In this document: piece after piece, positions 56,100-64,000 of the stretch
Layout: each line of letters opens with the position of its first letter
How positions within the stretch are numbered: the stretch's first letter is position 1
From: JAHEFT01 sp963700705
GTDB taxonomy: Bacteria; Pseudomonadota; Gammaproteobacteria; Xanthomonadales; SZUA-36
Length of the DNA: 64,000 bases
Reading direction: 5' to 3'
Assembly (NCBI GenBank): GCA_963700705.1
Contig: CAVOYQ010000012.1
Location: 186,001 to 250,000, forward strand
The notes under the pieces: model-generated
What the model saw: the letters and a program-made list of their open reading frames with translations, nothing else
Database searches by the model: none
Told to the model about the DNA's origin: nothing
Made by a program: the position numbers and the translations under genes

Positions 56100-57359
56100 T
56101 TACCGGTCAAGCATTTCGATGGTAGCGTTTGAAGGTGAGGTTTCCTGCTGTAGCTGCCCTGACACCGCCTCGACTTGCCGCATCACGCGCAACAGGTTTT
56201 GGCCGGCGAGTTTGGACAGGTCCTCCTCGCTCCAGCCACGGCAGATCAGCGCGGCGAACAGGCGCGGGAAGCCGGAAACCTCTTCCAGCCCCGGTGGACC
56301 GTCCGGCATACCCCAGTAATCACTGCCGATACCGACGTGGTCAATGCCCGCCACGTCCCGCACGTGTTCGATGTGTGCGATGACCTGGTCAATGGTGGCG
56401 CGCTTCGCGCCGTGCTCGGCGTCGTAGGCCAGCCAGGTTTCACGATATTCACTGATCAATTCCACCGAGGCGTTGGTCGTCCACAAGGTTTCTTCCATGT
56501 CCCAGACTTCCTGCGACAGAAAGGACGGAATGAACGTCACCATCACCACGCCACCGTTTTCCGGCAGGCGCTTCAGCACGTCGTCCGGCACGTTACGCGG
56601 ATGATCCACCAGCGCCCGGGCGGCCGCGTGAGACCAGATCACCGGCGCCCGCGTTTCGTCCAGCGCCTGGTGCATGGTGGCTGGCGAGGTGTGCGCCAGG
56701 TCGACCATCATGCCGGTCCGGTTCATCTCCCGCACCATCGCGCGGCCGAATGTCGTGAGCCCGCCGTGGGTCTGTTCACCCAGGGCTGCGTCCACCCAGT
56801 CCAGCGAGACGTTGTGGGTCAGCGTCATGTAACGCACGCCCAGCTCATAAAACGACCGCATCGCGCCCAGCGAGTTGTACAGCGCGTATCCCCCTTCCAT
56901 GCCCAGCAGCGAGGCGATCTTGCCGGACTTGAAAATGCGCTCGATATCGTCGGCCGTCCGGGCCAGTTCAAAGGTATCCGGGTAGGCGTTGATGATCTGC
57001 CGGGCGATGTCGATCTGTTCCAGTTGCACCCGGCCGTAGTCGATCGGCGGGATCTCGCCGGGAATCCAGACCGACCAGAACTGCGCGCCTACCAGGCCCT
57101 CCCGCAATTTCGGAATATCGGTGTCGCGCGGCTTGTCGCTTGCCAGGTCATAGGACAGCGCGTCACCGCCGGCTTCCTCGCGGATCACCCACGGCAGGTC
57201 ATTGTGACCATCAATCAGCGGCGTGGACTTCAGAACTTCCCTCGCCTGCATGAGCGCAGCGCCTTCGAGATCGCAGTTAGCCGAATCCAGCTGGGCCTGG
57301 GCACTGCTGCATGCAGCCAACAGCAGGCCAGTTAATAAAGAGATGCGGAAATGTCTGAT
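56100..57359 (-). CDS. Membrane dipeptidase, peptidase family M19
   Basis: 419 residues. PLIDGHNDLPW (H-x-D zinc ligands), LLGMEGGYAL (bridging Glu), MVDLAHTSPATM, WSHAAARALVDHPRNVPDDVL (His) and GSDYWG (Asp) form an intact two-zinc site, unlike the homologue at 37417. An N-terminal lipoprotein signal ends LLLAAC. No ATG precedes it. TTG 57359 (GGGGTG upstream) is chosen, with TTG 57419 as an alternative. Hydrolyses dipeptides, including those with D-residues, in the periplasm. Divergent from the TPR gene at 57461. Confidence 0.87.
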   Translation of the reverse strand: MRHFRISLLTGLLLAACSSAQAQLDSANCDLEGAALMQAREVLKSTPLIDGHNDLPWVIREEAGGDALSYDLASDKPRDTDIPKLREGLVGAQFWSVWIPGEIPPIDYGRVQLEQIDIARQIINAYPDTFELARTADDIERIFKSGKIASLLGMEGGYALYNSLGAMRSFYELGVRYMTLTHNVSLDWVDAALGEQTHGGLTTFGRAMVREMNRTGMMVDLAHTSPATMHQALDETRAPVIWSHAAARALVDHPRNVPDDVLKRLPENGGVVMVTFIPSFLSQEVWDMEETLWTTNASVELISEYRETWLAYDAEHGAKRATIDQVIAHIEHVRDVAGIDHVGIGSDYWGMPDGPPGLEEVSGFPRLFAALICRGWSEEDLSKLAGQNLLRVMRQVEAVSGQLQQETSPSNATIEMLDR

Positions 57360-57460
57360 CAATGGAAAGCACCCCGGCCAGGCAAAAACGCGAGTGTACA
57401 CCACCAGATGCCGGCGCAATGGTATCTTATGGCGCAGTTAACCACGCTCCGGAACCTGGA

Positions 57461-59227
57461 ATGGGCCAAAAACGCCTGTCTTTTTTCGCCGAACTCAAAC
57501 GCCGCAAGGTGGTGCGCGCCGTTTCGGTTTATGCCGCCGTGGGCTACGCGGTGGCGCAGGTTGCTGACCTGGTTTTTCCGCGCCTGGGGCTGCCCGACTG
57601 GGCGGTAACCGGGGTCATCGTACTGGGCTTGCTGGGCCTGCCCGCCGCGGCCATTTTTGCCTGGGTTTTTGACCTTTCCGGTGAAGGTATAACCCGCACC
57701 GCCGAAGCATCAACCGGGCAGGCGCAAGCCGGGGGGGGTTGGATGTCGCTCAAGGCCATCACCCTGGTCATCCTGCTGGTGGCGCTCGGGGCCGGCGCCG
57801 GTTGGTGGGCCGGGCACAGCAGTTCGCCTGATACGGACGAAGCCGCGCTGGACTCCATCGCCGTTTTGCCCTTTTCCGACATGAGCCCCGCCGGCGACAT
57901 GGAATATTTTGGTGACGGCATGGCGGAAGAAATTCTCAACGTGCTGGCGAAGTTGCCCGGTCTGAAAGTAGCCGGCCGGACGTCATCGTTTTCCTTCAAG
58001 GGCAAGGAACTGGATCTCCGGACCATCGGCCAGGCGCTGGAAGTGGCCACTTTGCTGGAGGGCAGTGTGCGACGTTCGGGTGAGCGCATCCGCATCACGG
58101 CCCAGTTGATCCGTGCCGACGACCAGTTTCACCTGTGGTCGGAGACGTTTGACCGCCGTTTCGACGAAGACGTGTTCGCGGTGCAGGACGACATCGCCCG
58201 CGCCATCGTCAATGCGCTGCAGGTCGAGCTCAGCGGAAACGAGACCCCTTCCATGGCAGGGCAACGCGGAACCGCCAGCCTGGATGCCTATAACGCCTAC
58301 CTGCTGGGACGCTTCCAGTGGAATCGCCGGACCCGCGACGGCGTGCTGGGATCGATTGATGCCTTCAAGCGGGCTATTGTACTGGACCCGGAATACGCCA
58401 GGGCCTATTCCGGCCTGGCGGACGCTTACATGATCGCCTGGAATTTTGGCTGGATGAAGCCGAGGGACGGATACCCGCTGGCCCGGCAGGCCATCGACAG
58501 GGCGCTGCAGATCGATCCGTTGCTGGCGGATGCCCATACTTCTCTGGCCGCGATCCAGGCCTGGTATGAGTGGGACTTTGCCGCGGCGGAGCAATCTTTC
58601 AGCAGGGCGATAGAACTTGATCCGGGAAATGCGTTCGCCCACTACTGGTTCGGAGCCATTCTCGATTACACGAACCGCCCTGACGAGGCCTTGAAACAAC
58701 TTGAATTGGCTCTGCAAATAGACCCACTGGCAATGCAGGTCCGCAATGGCCTGTCCAACCACCTGCAATGGCTGGGCCAGTTGGATGAAGCCATTGCGTC
58801 CTACCGGGAAACGCTTCTAATTGACCCTGCTTTTCACAATGCCCGGCGCTGGATGGCGATGGCGTTACTCGAAGCGGGACGGCCCCAGGAAGCTCTCGAA
58901 GCCCTGGCAGCGATCCCTGAAGGTTTCGCGGATGGCATGAACGCACTCCATGCCTGGGCAGCCATCCAGATGGGCGATCCGGATACCGGCCGCGCCCTCC
59001 TGGAGGCGCCCGATGCGCAATTGACCGTAGATCTGGCATATGCCGCCCAGGCCTATGCTTCATTGGGAGACATGGACGCCGCGTTCCGTCTACTGCAGAA
59101 AGCCGTGGCGGAGCGCCAGTATTCGGTGCTGCAACTGGGATTGACACCCGCTTCCGATCCCTTGCGCCTGGACCCGAGATTTTATGAAATTCTCAGCGAA
59201 ATCAACCTTGCCCCCTATTGGGAGTAA
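57461..59227 (+). CDS. Cyclase/TPR-family membrane protein
   Basis: 588 residues. FFAELKRRKVVRAVSVYAAV at the N-terminus, three hydrophobic segments (about 28-45, 50-75 and 105-122), then a FlgO/TolB-N-like domain (SIAVLPFSDMSPAGDMEYFG, LLEGSVRRSGERIRITAQLI, DDVFAVQ-type region at ~240), then 7-8 TPRs (for example YARAYSGLADAYMIAW, NAFAHYWFGAILDYTNRPD). ATG 57461 gives the family N-terminus. Same family as the broken gene at 1-754. Such proteins may be fused elsewhere to adenylate cyclase or winged-helix domains. None is present here. Role unknown, presumably an inner-membrane sensor or scaffold. Confidence 0.85.
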   Translation: MGQKRLSFFAELKRRKVVRAVSVYAAVGYAVAQVADLVFPRLGLPDWAVTGVIVLGLLGLPAAAIFAWVFDLSGEGITRTAEASTGQAQAGGGWMSLKAITLVILLVALGAGAGWWAGHSSSPDTDEAALDSIAVLPFSDMSPAGDMEYFGDGMAEEILNVLAKLPGLKVAGRTSSFSFKGKELDLRTIGQALEVATLLEGSVRRSGERIRITAQLIRADDQFHLWSETFDRRFDEDVFAVQDDIARAIVNALQVELSGNETPSMAGQRGTASLDAYNAYLLGRFQWNRRTRDGVLGSIDAFKRAIVLDPEYARAYSGLADAYMIAWNFGWMKPRDGYPLARQAIDRALQIDPLLADAHTSLAAIQAWYEWDFAAAEQSFSRAIELDPGNAFAHYWFGAILDYTNRPDEALKQLELALQIDPLAMQVRNGLSNHLQWLGQLDEAIASYRETLLIDPAFHNARRWMAMALLEAGRPQEALEALAAIPEGFADGMNALHAWAAIQMGDPDTGRALLEAPDAQLTVDLAYAAQAYASLGDMDAAFRLLQKAVAERQYSVLQLGLTPASDPLRLDPRFYEILSEINLAPYWE

Positions 59228-59248
59228 GCATCGGTATTCCGGTTGGGG

Positions 59249-59848
59249 TCACTCCGCCGTGAACGTCCATTGTGCATCGAGAGACATGAAATAGTCGCTG
59301 CCCGGGCAGTTGAACGTACCCTGAAGCACTGCCGGGTCAGTAAAGCGAACCGGTACCGGCGTCATGTCCGGCAGGCAATTGCCCCCCACGGCGATCAGGA
59401 GGGTTTTCACAAACGGAATCTGGAGTTCACCGCCGCCATCGCTCTTGCACTTGGCGGTCAGCTCGGTATTAGGGTCGCTTACGTTCAGGACAAAAGAGTA
59501 CGTGCCGGGATTCCAGTTGGCGCGGTCAGTGTAAACAACGAGCTTGTCCGAAACGTCAATCGTACCGGTGACCGGGACCGGCTTGCAGGTCAAGCCCGAT
59601 AGTGCCGCCGGGGCGCAATTGACCACCCTCAGGATTTGCGTGGCATTGACAGCCAGTATTTTAGAGCCGGGCTGCAGTTGATACCCCTGCACGTTCGAAT
59701 AATCCGGAAAGTCGCCGGGGGTGGTGTCTTTTGCGGCCTCGTTGGCGCTGACCCCGGTGCCTGCGAGGTTCATGACGCCGGCTACGAGCACCAGGACAAC
59801 CGTGAAGCGGGAATAGGTCCTTAAGCTGGATGATGGTTTACGGTTCAT
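59249..59848 (-). CDS. Secreted hypothetical protein
   Basis: 199 residues from ATG 59848 (AGGAA upstream). Signal peptide of ~36 residues (VVLVLVAGVMNLAGTGVSA). The mature part is beta-rich with five Cys residues and the motif SFVLNVSDPNTELTAKCKS. I recognise no family. Same strand as the two paralogues upstream, 17 bp after the first, so all three are probably co-transcribed. Confidence 0.65.
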   Translation of the reverse strand: MNRKPSSSLRTYSRFTVVLVLVAGVMNLAGTGVSANEAAKDTTPGDFPDYSNVQGYQLQPGSKILAVNATQILRVVNCAPAALSGLTCKPVPVTGTIDVSDKLVVYTDRANWNPGTYSFVLNVSDPNTELTAKCKSDGGGELQIPFVKTLLIAVGGNCLPDMTPVPVRFTDPAVLQGTFNCPGSDYFMSLDAQWTFTAE

Positions 59849-59865
59849 GTTTCGTTCCTGTCGCT

Positions 59866-60555
59866 TCACTTGAGGAGTTCAGGGATATCCAGCTTCTCGA
59901 ACGCCGCAAAGATTTCGCTGGCCATCGCAATCGCCTCGGCGCTTTTCATATTGGCCCAGAAAGAGAACTCCAGGACAGTAGTGCCCCGGTGGGCGTATCC
60001 ATCCATCCAGATGTTTTCCCCGCCCGGATTCTTGGCGCACTTCCAGCTGAATTCGACAAAGTTGACGTGACCGTTAGGCAGTTGCTCGGACCGGGGTTCG
60101 GCGATTGCAACCCCGCCGTAACCCTCTTTGATATTGGCTTTGATGAATTCGAACCTGGACTTTGCCTGGGCATCAAATTGACGATCTTTCGCGGTCATCT
60201 TCTCCCACATCTGCAGTTGTTCCGGGCTGGATTCCCAGGCCGTATCTACCATCAGAGAAAGATTGAATTCAGGCCCTATGGTGATATCGCAGCTGACAGA
60301 TCCGGGAAAAAGGCCGTGCATTTTCCCGCCCCCGACTATTCCATACGTCATCCCCTCTTCTATCTCATCCGCTATTGCCGCCGTATCGATTACATTCCAA
60401 CTCTGCGATTTGACCTTTACCTCGGCAGGAAACAGGGCGGCAAAGGCCTTCGGCACTGGGGTTTCGGCAAAAGCAAACTGCGGAAAGCACGTGATGGCCG
60501 CCAGAAACAACAACCAGATTGAACGACCCGGTCCTGAACACTTGATGGAAATCAT
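59866..60555 (-). CDS. Secreted protein of unknown family, tandem paralogue 1
   Basis: 229 residues. Signal peptide to about residue 30 (ITCFPQFAFA). Conserved with the next gene: KMHGLFPGSVSCD, IGPEFNLSLMVDTAWE, LPNGHVNFVEFSWKCAKNPGG and AMASEIFAAFEKLDIPELL. Two conserved Cys. No enzyme motif seen. GGAGCACAGAATTCC stands before the ATG. Confidence 0.7.
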   Translation of the reverse strand: MISIKCSGPGRSIWLLFLAAITCFPQFAFAETPVPKAFAALFPAEVKVKSQSWNVIDTAAIADEIEEGMTYGIVGGGKMHGLFPGSVSCDITIGPEFNLSLMVDTAWESSPEQLQMWEKMTAKDRQFDAQAKSRFEFIKANIKEGYGGVAIAEPRSEQLPNGHVNFVEFSWKCAKNPGGENIWMDGYAHRGTTVLEFSFWANMKSAEAIAMASEIFAAFEKLDIPELLK

Positions 60556-60670
60556 GGAATTCTGTGCTCCTGAATGGCCTGTTTTGGTTCAGATAGTGGC
60601 GACCGCCGGAGGCCATGCGCCGGCAGCGTGCCTGTAAATGGTTTGCGGTTTATGTCTGATCCCCGCGGCT

Positions 60671-61334
60671 CTACTGCATGAGTTCATCGAGATCCAGCTT
60701 TTCGAACTTCGCCAGGATTTCAGTAGCCATGGCAACCGCCTTTTCACGTCCGGCATAGACCCAGAAGCTGAATTGCAGGCTGGTGGAACCTCTGAGCGCG
60801 TAGCCCTCCATCAGGGTGTTCGCCCCGCCTGGGTTACCTGCGCATTTCCAGTCAAACTCGAGGTAGGCAATGTGGCCATTTGGCAACTCTTCAACCACCG
60901 GTGTTCCTACAACCGGTGTGCCGGCGGCTTCCGTAACCTTTAGCCTGACTGATTCCACGAGTCTTTCCGGCGCATTCTCGAAGTCGAGCTCGGAGAGGAA
61001 CATTTCCTCCCAGGTGGCCAATTGCCCAGGGCTGGCCTCCCACGCCGGATCAATGCCGAGGCTCAGTTCAAATTCCGGGCCTGCCGCGTAAGCGCATCTA
61101 CGATATTCGGGAAAAGTGCCATGGAGTTGTCCGCTGCCGATCTTTCCGGTGTCGCCATTATCGTAAACATCCCAGGATTGAATACTCAGCTGAACCGACG
61201 CGGGTGCCAGGGTGAGAACCGCCTTCGACACCTCGGTATCGGCCGCGGCCATTTGCGGCAAAAACGTAACGGCCGCCAGCAAGAGCAACGACCTGCAAAG
61301 TACGACCCGGACCTGAACGCTTGATCGACATCAT
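60671..61334 (-). CDS. Secreted protein of unknown family, tandem paralogue 2, one frameshift
   Basis: ~220 residues after correction. AGGAGA precedes ATG 61334, and the first codons (MMSIKRSGPGRTLQ) match paralogue 1 (MISIKCSGPGRSIW). An extra base at about 61292 (CCTGC for CTGC) then shifts the frame inside the signal peptide. The rest (LLLLAAVTFLPQMAAA, QLHGTFPEYRRCAYAAGPEF, LPNGHIAYLEFDWKCAGNPGG, ATEILAKFEKLDLDELM) reads well. The upstream ~80 bp are also duplicated, so the pair arose by tandem duplication. Confidence 0.68.
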
Positions 61335-61662
61335 GGAATTCTCCTTCGCTGAATGGCCAGGTGGGTTTGGTTCAGATCAAGGCAACGGCCGGAAGCGATG
61401 CCCCGGCAACGTACCTGGATGAGGGAACGAGGAAAAAAAGAAAAAAACGGAACCGCCACACCACGAAACAACTGATGCCCGCCAAGGGGCATCACCAATT
61501 TCATACACATCGCCGGTGACCTCGACCGGGCCGGACGGCCCGCCTGGCGATTAGCATGTCACCTTCCTGATTTTCTGTAAATAGGGCTCCGGGGCTGACC
61601 TGGGGACAGGCGCCCGTGCCGCTCGAAACGTGCGGCGCTTTACAGCAAAGGCTGGTGTTGAC
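61335..61662. other. Intergenic region, no gene seen
   Basis: 328 bp. The first ~90 bp resemble the leader of paralogue 1 (60556-60640), marking the duplicated unit. Then a purine run (about 61429-61450), an 8-bp hairpin TGATGCCC-GCCAAG-GGGCATCA (61472-61493) and an unremarkable GC-rich stretch up to the SDR stop. No ORF with a ribosome site. Confidence 0.6.
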
Positions 61663-62623
61663 TTATTGGGACTGAGCAGCCAGGGCCTGGTCGAGCATTT
61701 CGATCAGGGCCGCGCGGTCATAGCTGTAGGGTTGGTCGTCGTTGAGCTCCACCAAACGTCTGCATGGCCCGGTTGATCGTCTCCTGAGCCTGCTCCTGGT
61801 TCGGAACCACCATGTAACGCGGCTTGGGGTCGTCGCTGAACAGGGCCAGTATCACGGCCCTTGAAACATCATCCGGCTCGCCGGATGCCTTGAGATGCGT
61901 ATTGATCCACTCCACGTTCTCTTTGACATCGGCCTGGAATGGCGAATCGCCGGCGTCCGGGTATTGCTGCTCTGCCTTTAGTGTCGCCTGGTCGGCAATT
62001 TTTGACGTGTAAGTCCCCGGTTCAATCAGGCTGACTTCCACGCCGAATCGCTTCATTTCGTCTTTCAATGCATCTCCGTAGGCTTCCATCGCGTGCTTGG
62101 TCATCGCATACGGACCCCAGGTAGACGATGAGAGCGTTCCCGAAATCGAACCGATGATCGCGATGCGGCCACGGGATTCGATGATCAGCGGCGCAAACGC
62201 CCGGGTCACACGGTACGGGCCGTAGATGTTGACGTCCATCTGGAAATTGAAATCCTCCTCACTGATTTCGATCAGCGGCTGGAGCACGAGTACACCGGCG
62301 TTGTTGACCAGGCCGTAGAGCCCCCGGCCGGCGTCGGTAATGGTTTTCACCGCGGCATCGATTTCATCCTGCTTGGTCACATCCAGCCGCACCGCCTGGA
62401 CGTTTTCAATCGCATTGAGTTCTTCCATGTCCTTGTCCTTGCGCGCGCCGGCGTAAACAAAGTAGCCCTGGGCGGCCATCATCTCGGTCATCGCACGGCC
62501 AAGACCCGAACTGGCGCCGGTCACCAGCACGGCTTTTTGTCCCGGACTGTCTTCCGCGAGAACCATTGCGGAGGGGGTGAGTAAGGGCAGGGCGGTCAAC
62601 AGAAAAGCGGCCATTCGAAACAT
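61663..62623 (-). CDS. Exported short-chain dehydrogenase/reductase, one frameshift near the C-terminus
   Basis: ~319 residues after correction. ATG 62623 (GGAG six bases upstream) starts a signal peptide (LTALPLLTPSAMVLA), unusual for an SDR. Then VLVTGASSGLGRAM (NAD(P) site), VNNAGVL, SISGTLSSSTWGPYAMTKHA with the Ser-Tyr-Lys catalytic set, and IEPGTYTSK. The frame ends early at 61718 (..TLQL). One extra base in AAA (61754-61756) hides the true tail (VELNDDQPYSYDRAALIEML) ending at 61663. Substrate unknown. Confidence 0.84.
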
Positions 62624-62750
62624 CAGAGACTCCAGCGAAAATGGGTGAGGGCAAAATATACCAGTAAATGAACCCCGGTTAACCTTTAGCTGCCGGGACC
62701 TTCGATGGGTGACTTTCAGGTGGTGGCGATTAGGAGGTATAGTCAGCGGC

Positions 62751-64000
62751 ATGAAAATATCAACGTGTTTTGCGGCCCTGCTCTGCCTGTTCTTACTGGC
62801 TTCCTGCACGCAGGAAGTTGCCGACCCCGAACTGGCGCGCCTTGAGGCGCGGGCGCAGAACGTCACGATCATCCGCGATGACTTCGGCGTTCCGCATATT
62901 TATGCAAAAACCGACGCGGATGCCGTGTTCGGCATGCTGTACGCCCAGAGCGAGGACGATTTCAACCGGGTGGAACAGAACTATATCTGGGCCACCGGGC
63001 GCCTCGCCGAAGTGGAAGGTGAGAAAGCGCTGTACAGCGACCTGCGTGCGCGCCTGTACATGACGGTGGAAGAGGCGCAAGCCGCTTATGCAGGCGCGCC
63101 CGGCTGGCTGCAGGAACTGTGCGACGCGTTTGCGGACGGCGTCAACTACTACCTGGCCACACACCCGCAGGTCACGCCCAGGCTGTTGACTCATTTCGAG
63201 CCGTGGATGCCGATGTTTTTCAGCGAAGGCTCGATTGGCGGCGATATCGAACAGATCGACCTGGCCGGCATCGAGGCATTTTACAGCCAGGATCAGTTGC
63301 TGGATGTGCCACGGGAAGCGCCGGCGCAACGCGTGGCGATTTCACAGGCACGCGTTTCTGGTCCCGCCAATTCCGAACGGTTTTTCTCCGAACCGCGGGG
63401 TTCGAACGGTTTCGCGATCTCGGGCGAATTGACCGAATCGGGTGAACGCGATGCTGCTGATCAACCCGCACACCTCGTTCTTTTTTCGCGGCGAGATCCA
63501 CGTGGTCAGCGAAGAAGGCCTCAATGCCTACGGCGCGGTGACCTGGGGCCAGTTCTTCGTCTACCAGGGGTTCAATGAGCATACCGGGTGGATGCACACC
63601 TCGACCCACGTGGATTTCATCGATGAGTTTGTCGAGGACGTATTCGAAAAGGACGGCGCCCTGCTGTACCGCTACGGCGATGAGAACCGGCCGGTGCAGG
63701 TTTCCGAGGTCACGCTGAAGTACAGGGACGGGGACGGCATGTCCGAGCGCACCTTCCCGATGTACCACACCCACCACGGCCCGGTCACCCACCTGCTGGA
63801 TGACAAGTGGGTCGTCACCCGGATCAACTGGGACCCGGTCAACGCGCTGCGCCAGTCGTTTCATCCGCACCAAGCTGCGACAATTACGCCGAATTCCGCG
63901 AAATGATGAATATCCGCACCAATTCCTCGAACAACACGGTATTTGCGGACTCGGAAGGCAACATCGCTTACTTCCACGGCAATTTTGTGCCGATGCGCGA
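62751..64000 (+). CDS. Lipoprotein penicillin acylase-family amidase, partial and frameshifted, cut by the right edge
   Basis: AGGAGGT lies 12 bases before ATG 62751. Lipoprotein signal (FLLASC). The alpha-chain motif DDFGVPHIYAKTDADAVFG and YAQSEDDFNRVEQNY precede the autocleavage site RGSNGFAISG with the nucleophilic Ser. The frame shifts at 63444 (extra G in GGTGAACG; NAMLLINPHTSFFF follows) and again at 63861-63876 (up to two extra C). Beyond that NYAEFREMMNIRTNSSNNT runs to the edge. Second member of this family in the window (see 9380), from a different, acylase II-like branch. Confidence 0.83.

Noticed and set aside
56175..57335. Rightward reading frame (386 codons) opposite the M19 dipeptidase
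   Set aside because: Antisense of a well-supported gene, rich in His/Arg/Gln as expected from complementary GC-rich codons. No family resemblance.

Overview
The window looks like chromosomal DNA of a heterotrophic, probably marine or sediment, gammaproteobacterium. The evidence is GC-rich coding sequence, a TonB-dependent receptor, a GH16 glycanase, a sulfatase, two proteins with a cyclase/TPR architecture, and secreted PPC-repeat proteins ending in an AWFNPATGGQGF-type domain that I associate with Wenzhouxiangella/Xanthomonadales-like bacteria. That placement is inference. I found no rRNA, tRNA, CRISPR array, prophage or transposase gene. About 51 genes are supported.

Layout. 0-2 kb: the N-terminal part of a TPR membrane protein and a secreted GH16 enzyme. 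2-13.3 kb: a divergent catabolic locus. A TonB receptor, a sphingosine-1-phosphate-lyase-like PLP enzyme and an MFS permease run leftward. A TetR regulator, a DSD1-type PLP aldolase, a membrane-anchored penicillin-acylase-type amidase and a UxaA-type dehydratase run rightward. An inverted-repeat operator candidate lies between the two arms. 13.3-21 kb: GST, LysR, an orphan small ORF with a terminator, GIY-YIG, an MBL-like protein, DUF2130, a small membrane protein and an arylsulfatase. 21-28 kb: a P-type ATPase and a tandem duplication of a PPC-repeat protein gene that carries a relic of the ATPase 3' end. 28-38.6 kb: YgiQ, an aromatic-amino-acid-decarboxylase-like protein, an IorB-like molybdenum hydroxylase, a lipoprotein carboxylesterase, and a PuuA-like ligase overlapping an M19 dipeptidase homologue. 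38.6-44.5 kb: a REP-like palindrome, an ECF sigma/anti-sigma/HEAT-repeat operon with a likely self-recognised promoter, an orphan pseudopilin, and a PAP2 + EptA lipid A-modification pair. 44.7-54.8 kb: an MBL hydrolase, a GSA-type aminotransferase, an APC permease, a deoxynucleoside kinase, an S9 peptidase, SelO, a cNMP-domain histidine kinase and a GFA protein. 54.9-64 kb: a Cys-rich secreted protein, a canonical M19 dipeptidase, a second cyclase/TPR protein, three secreted proteins of unknown family (two of them tandem paralogues), an SDR, and a second penicillin acylase cut by the right edge.

Many genes (at least thirteen) read full length only if one to three single bases are removed or added. 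The corrected lengths always become a whole number of codons and match the family. These are most simply assembly errors (mostly one-base insertions, often beside TGC or in short homopolymers), so those genes are annotated as one CDS over the whole span. The best candidates for undescribed biology are the 2-13 kb divergent locus and the ECF-HEAT operon.
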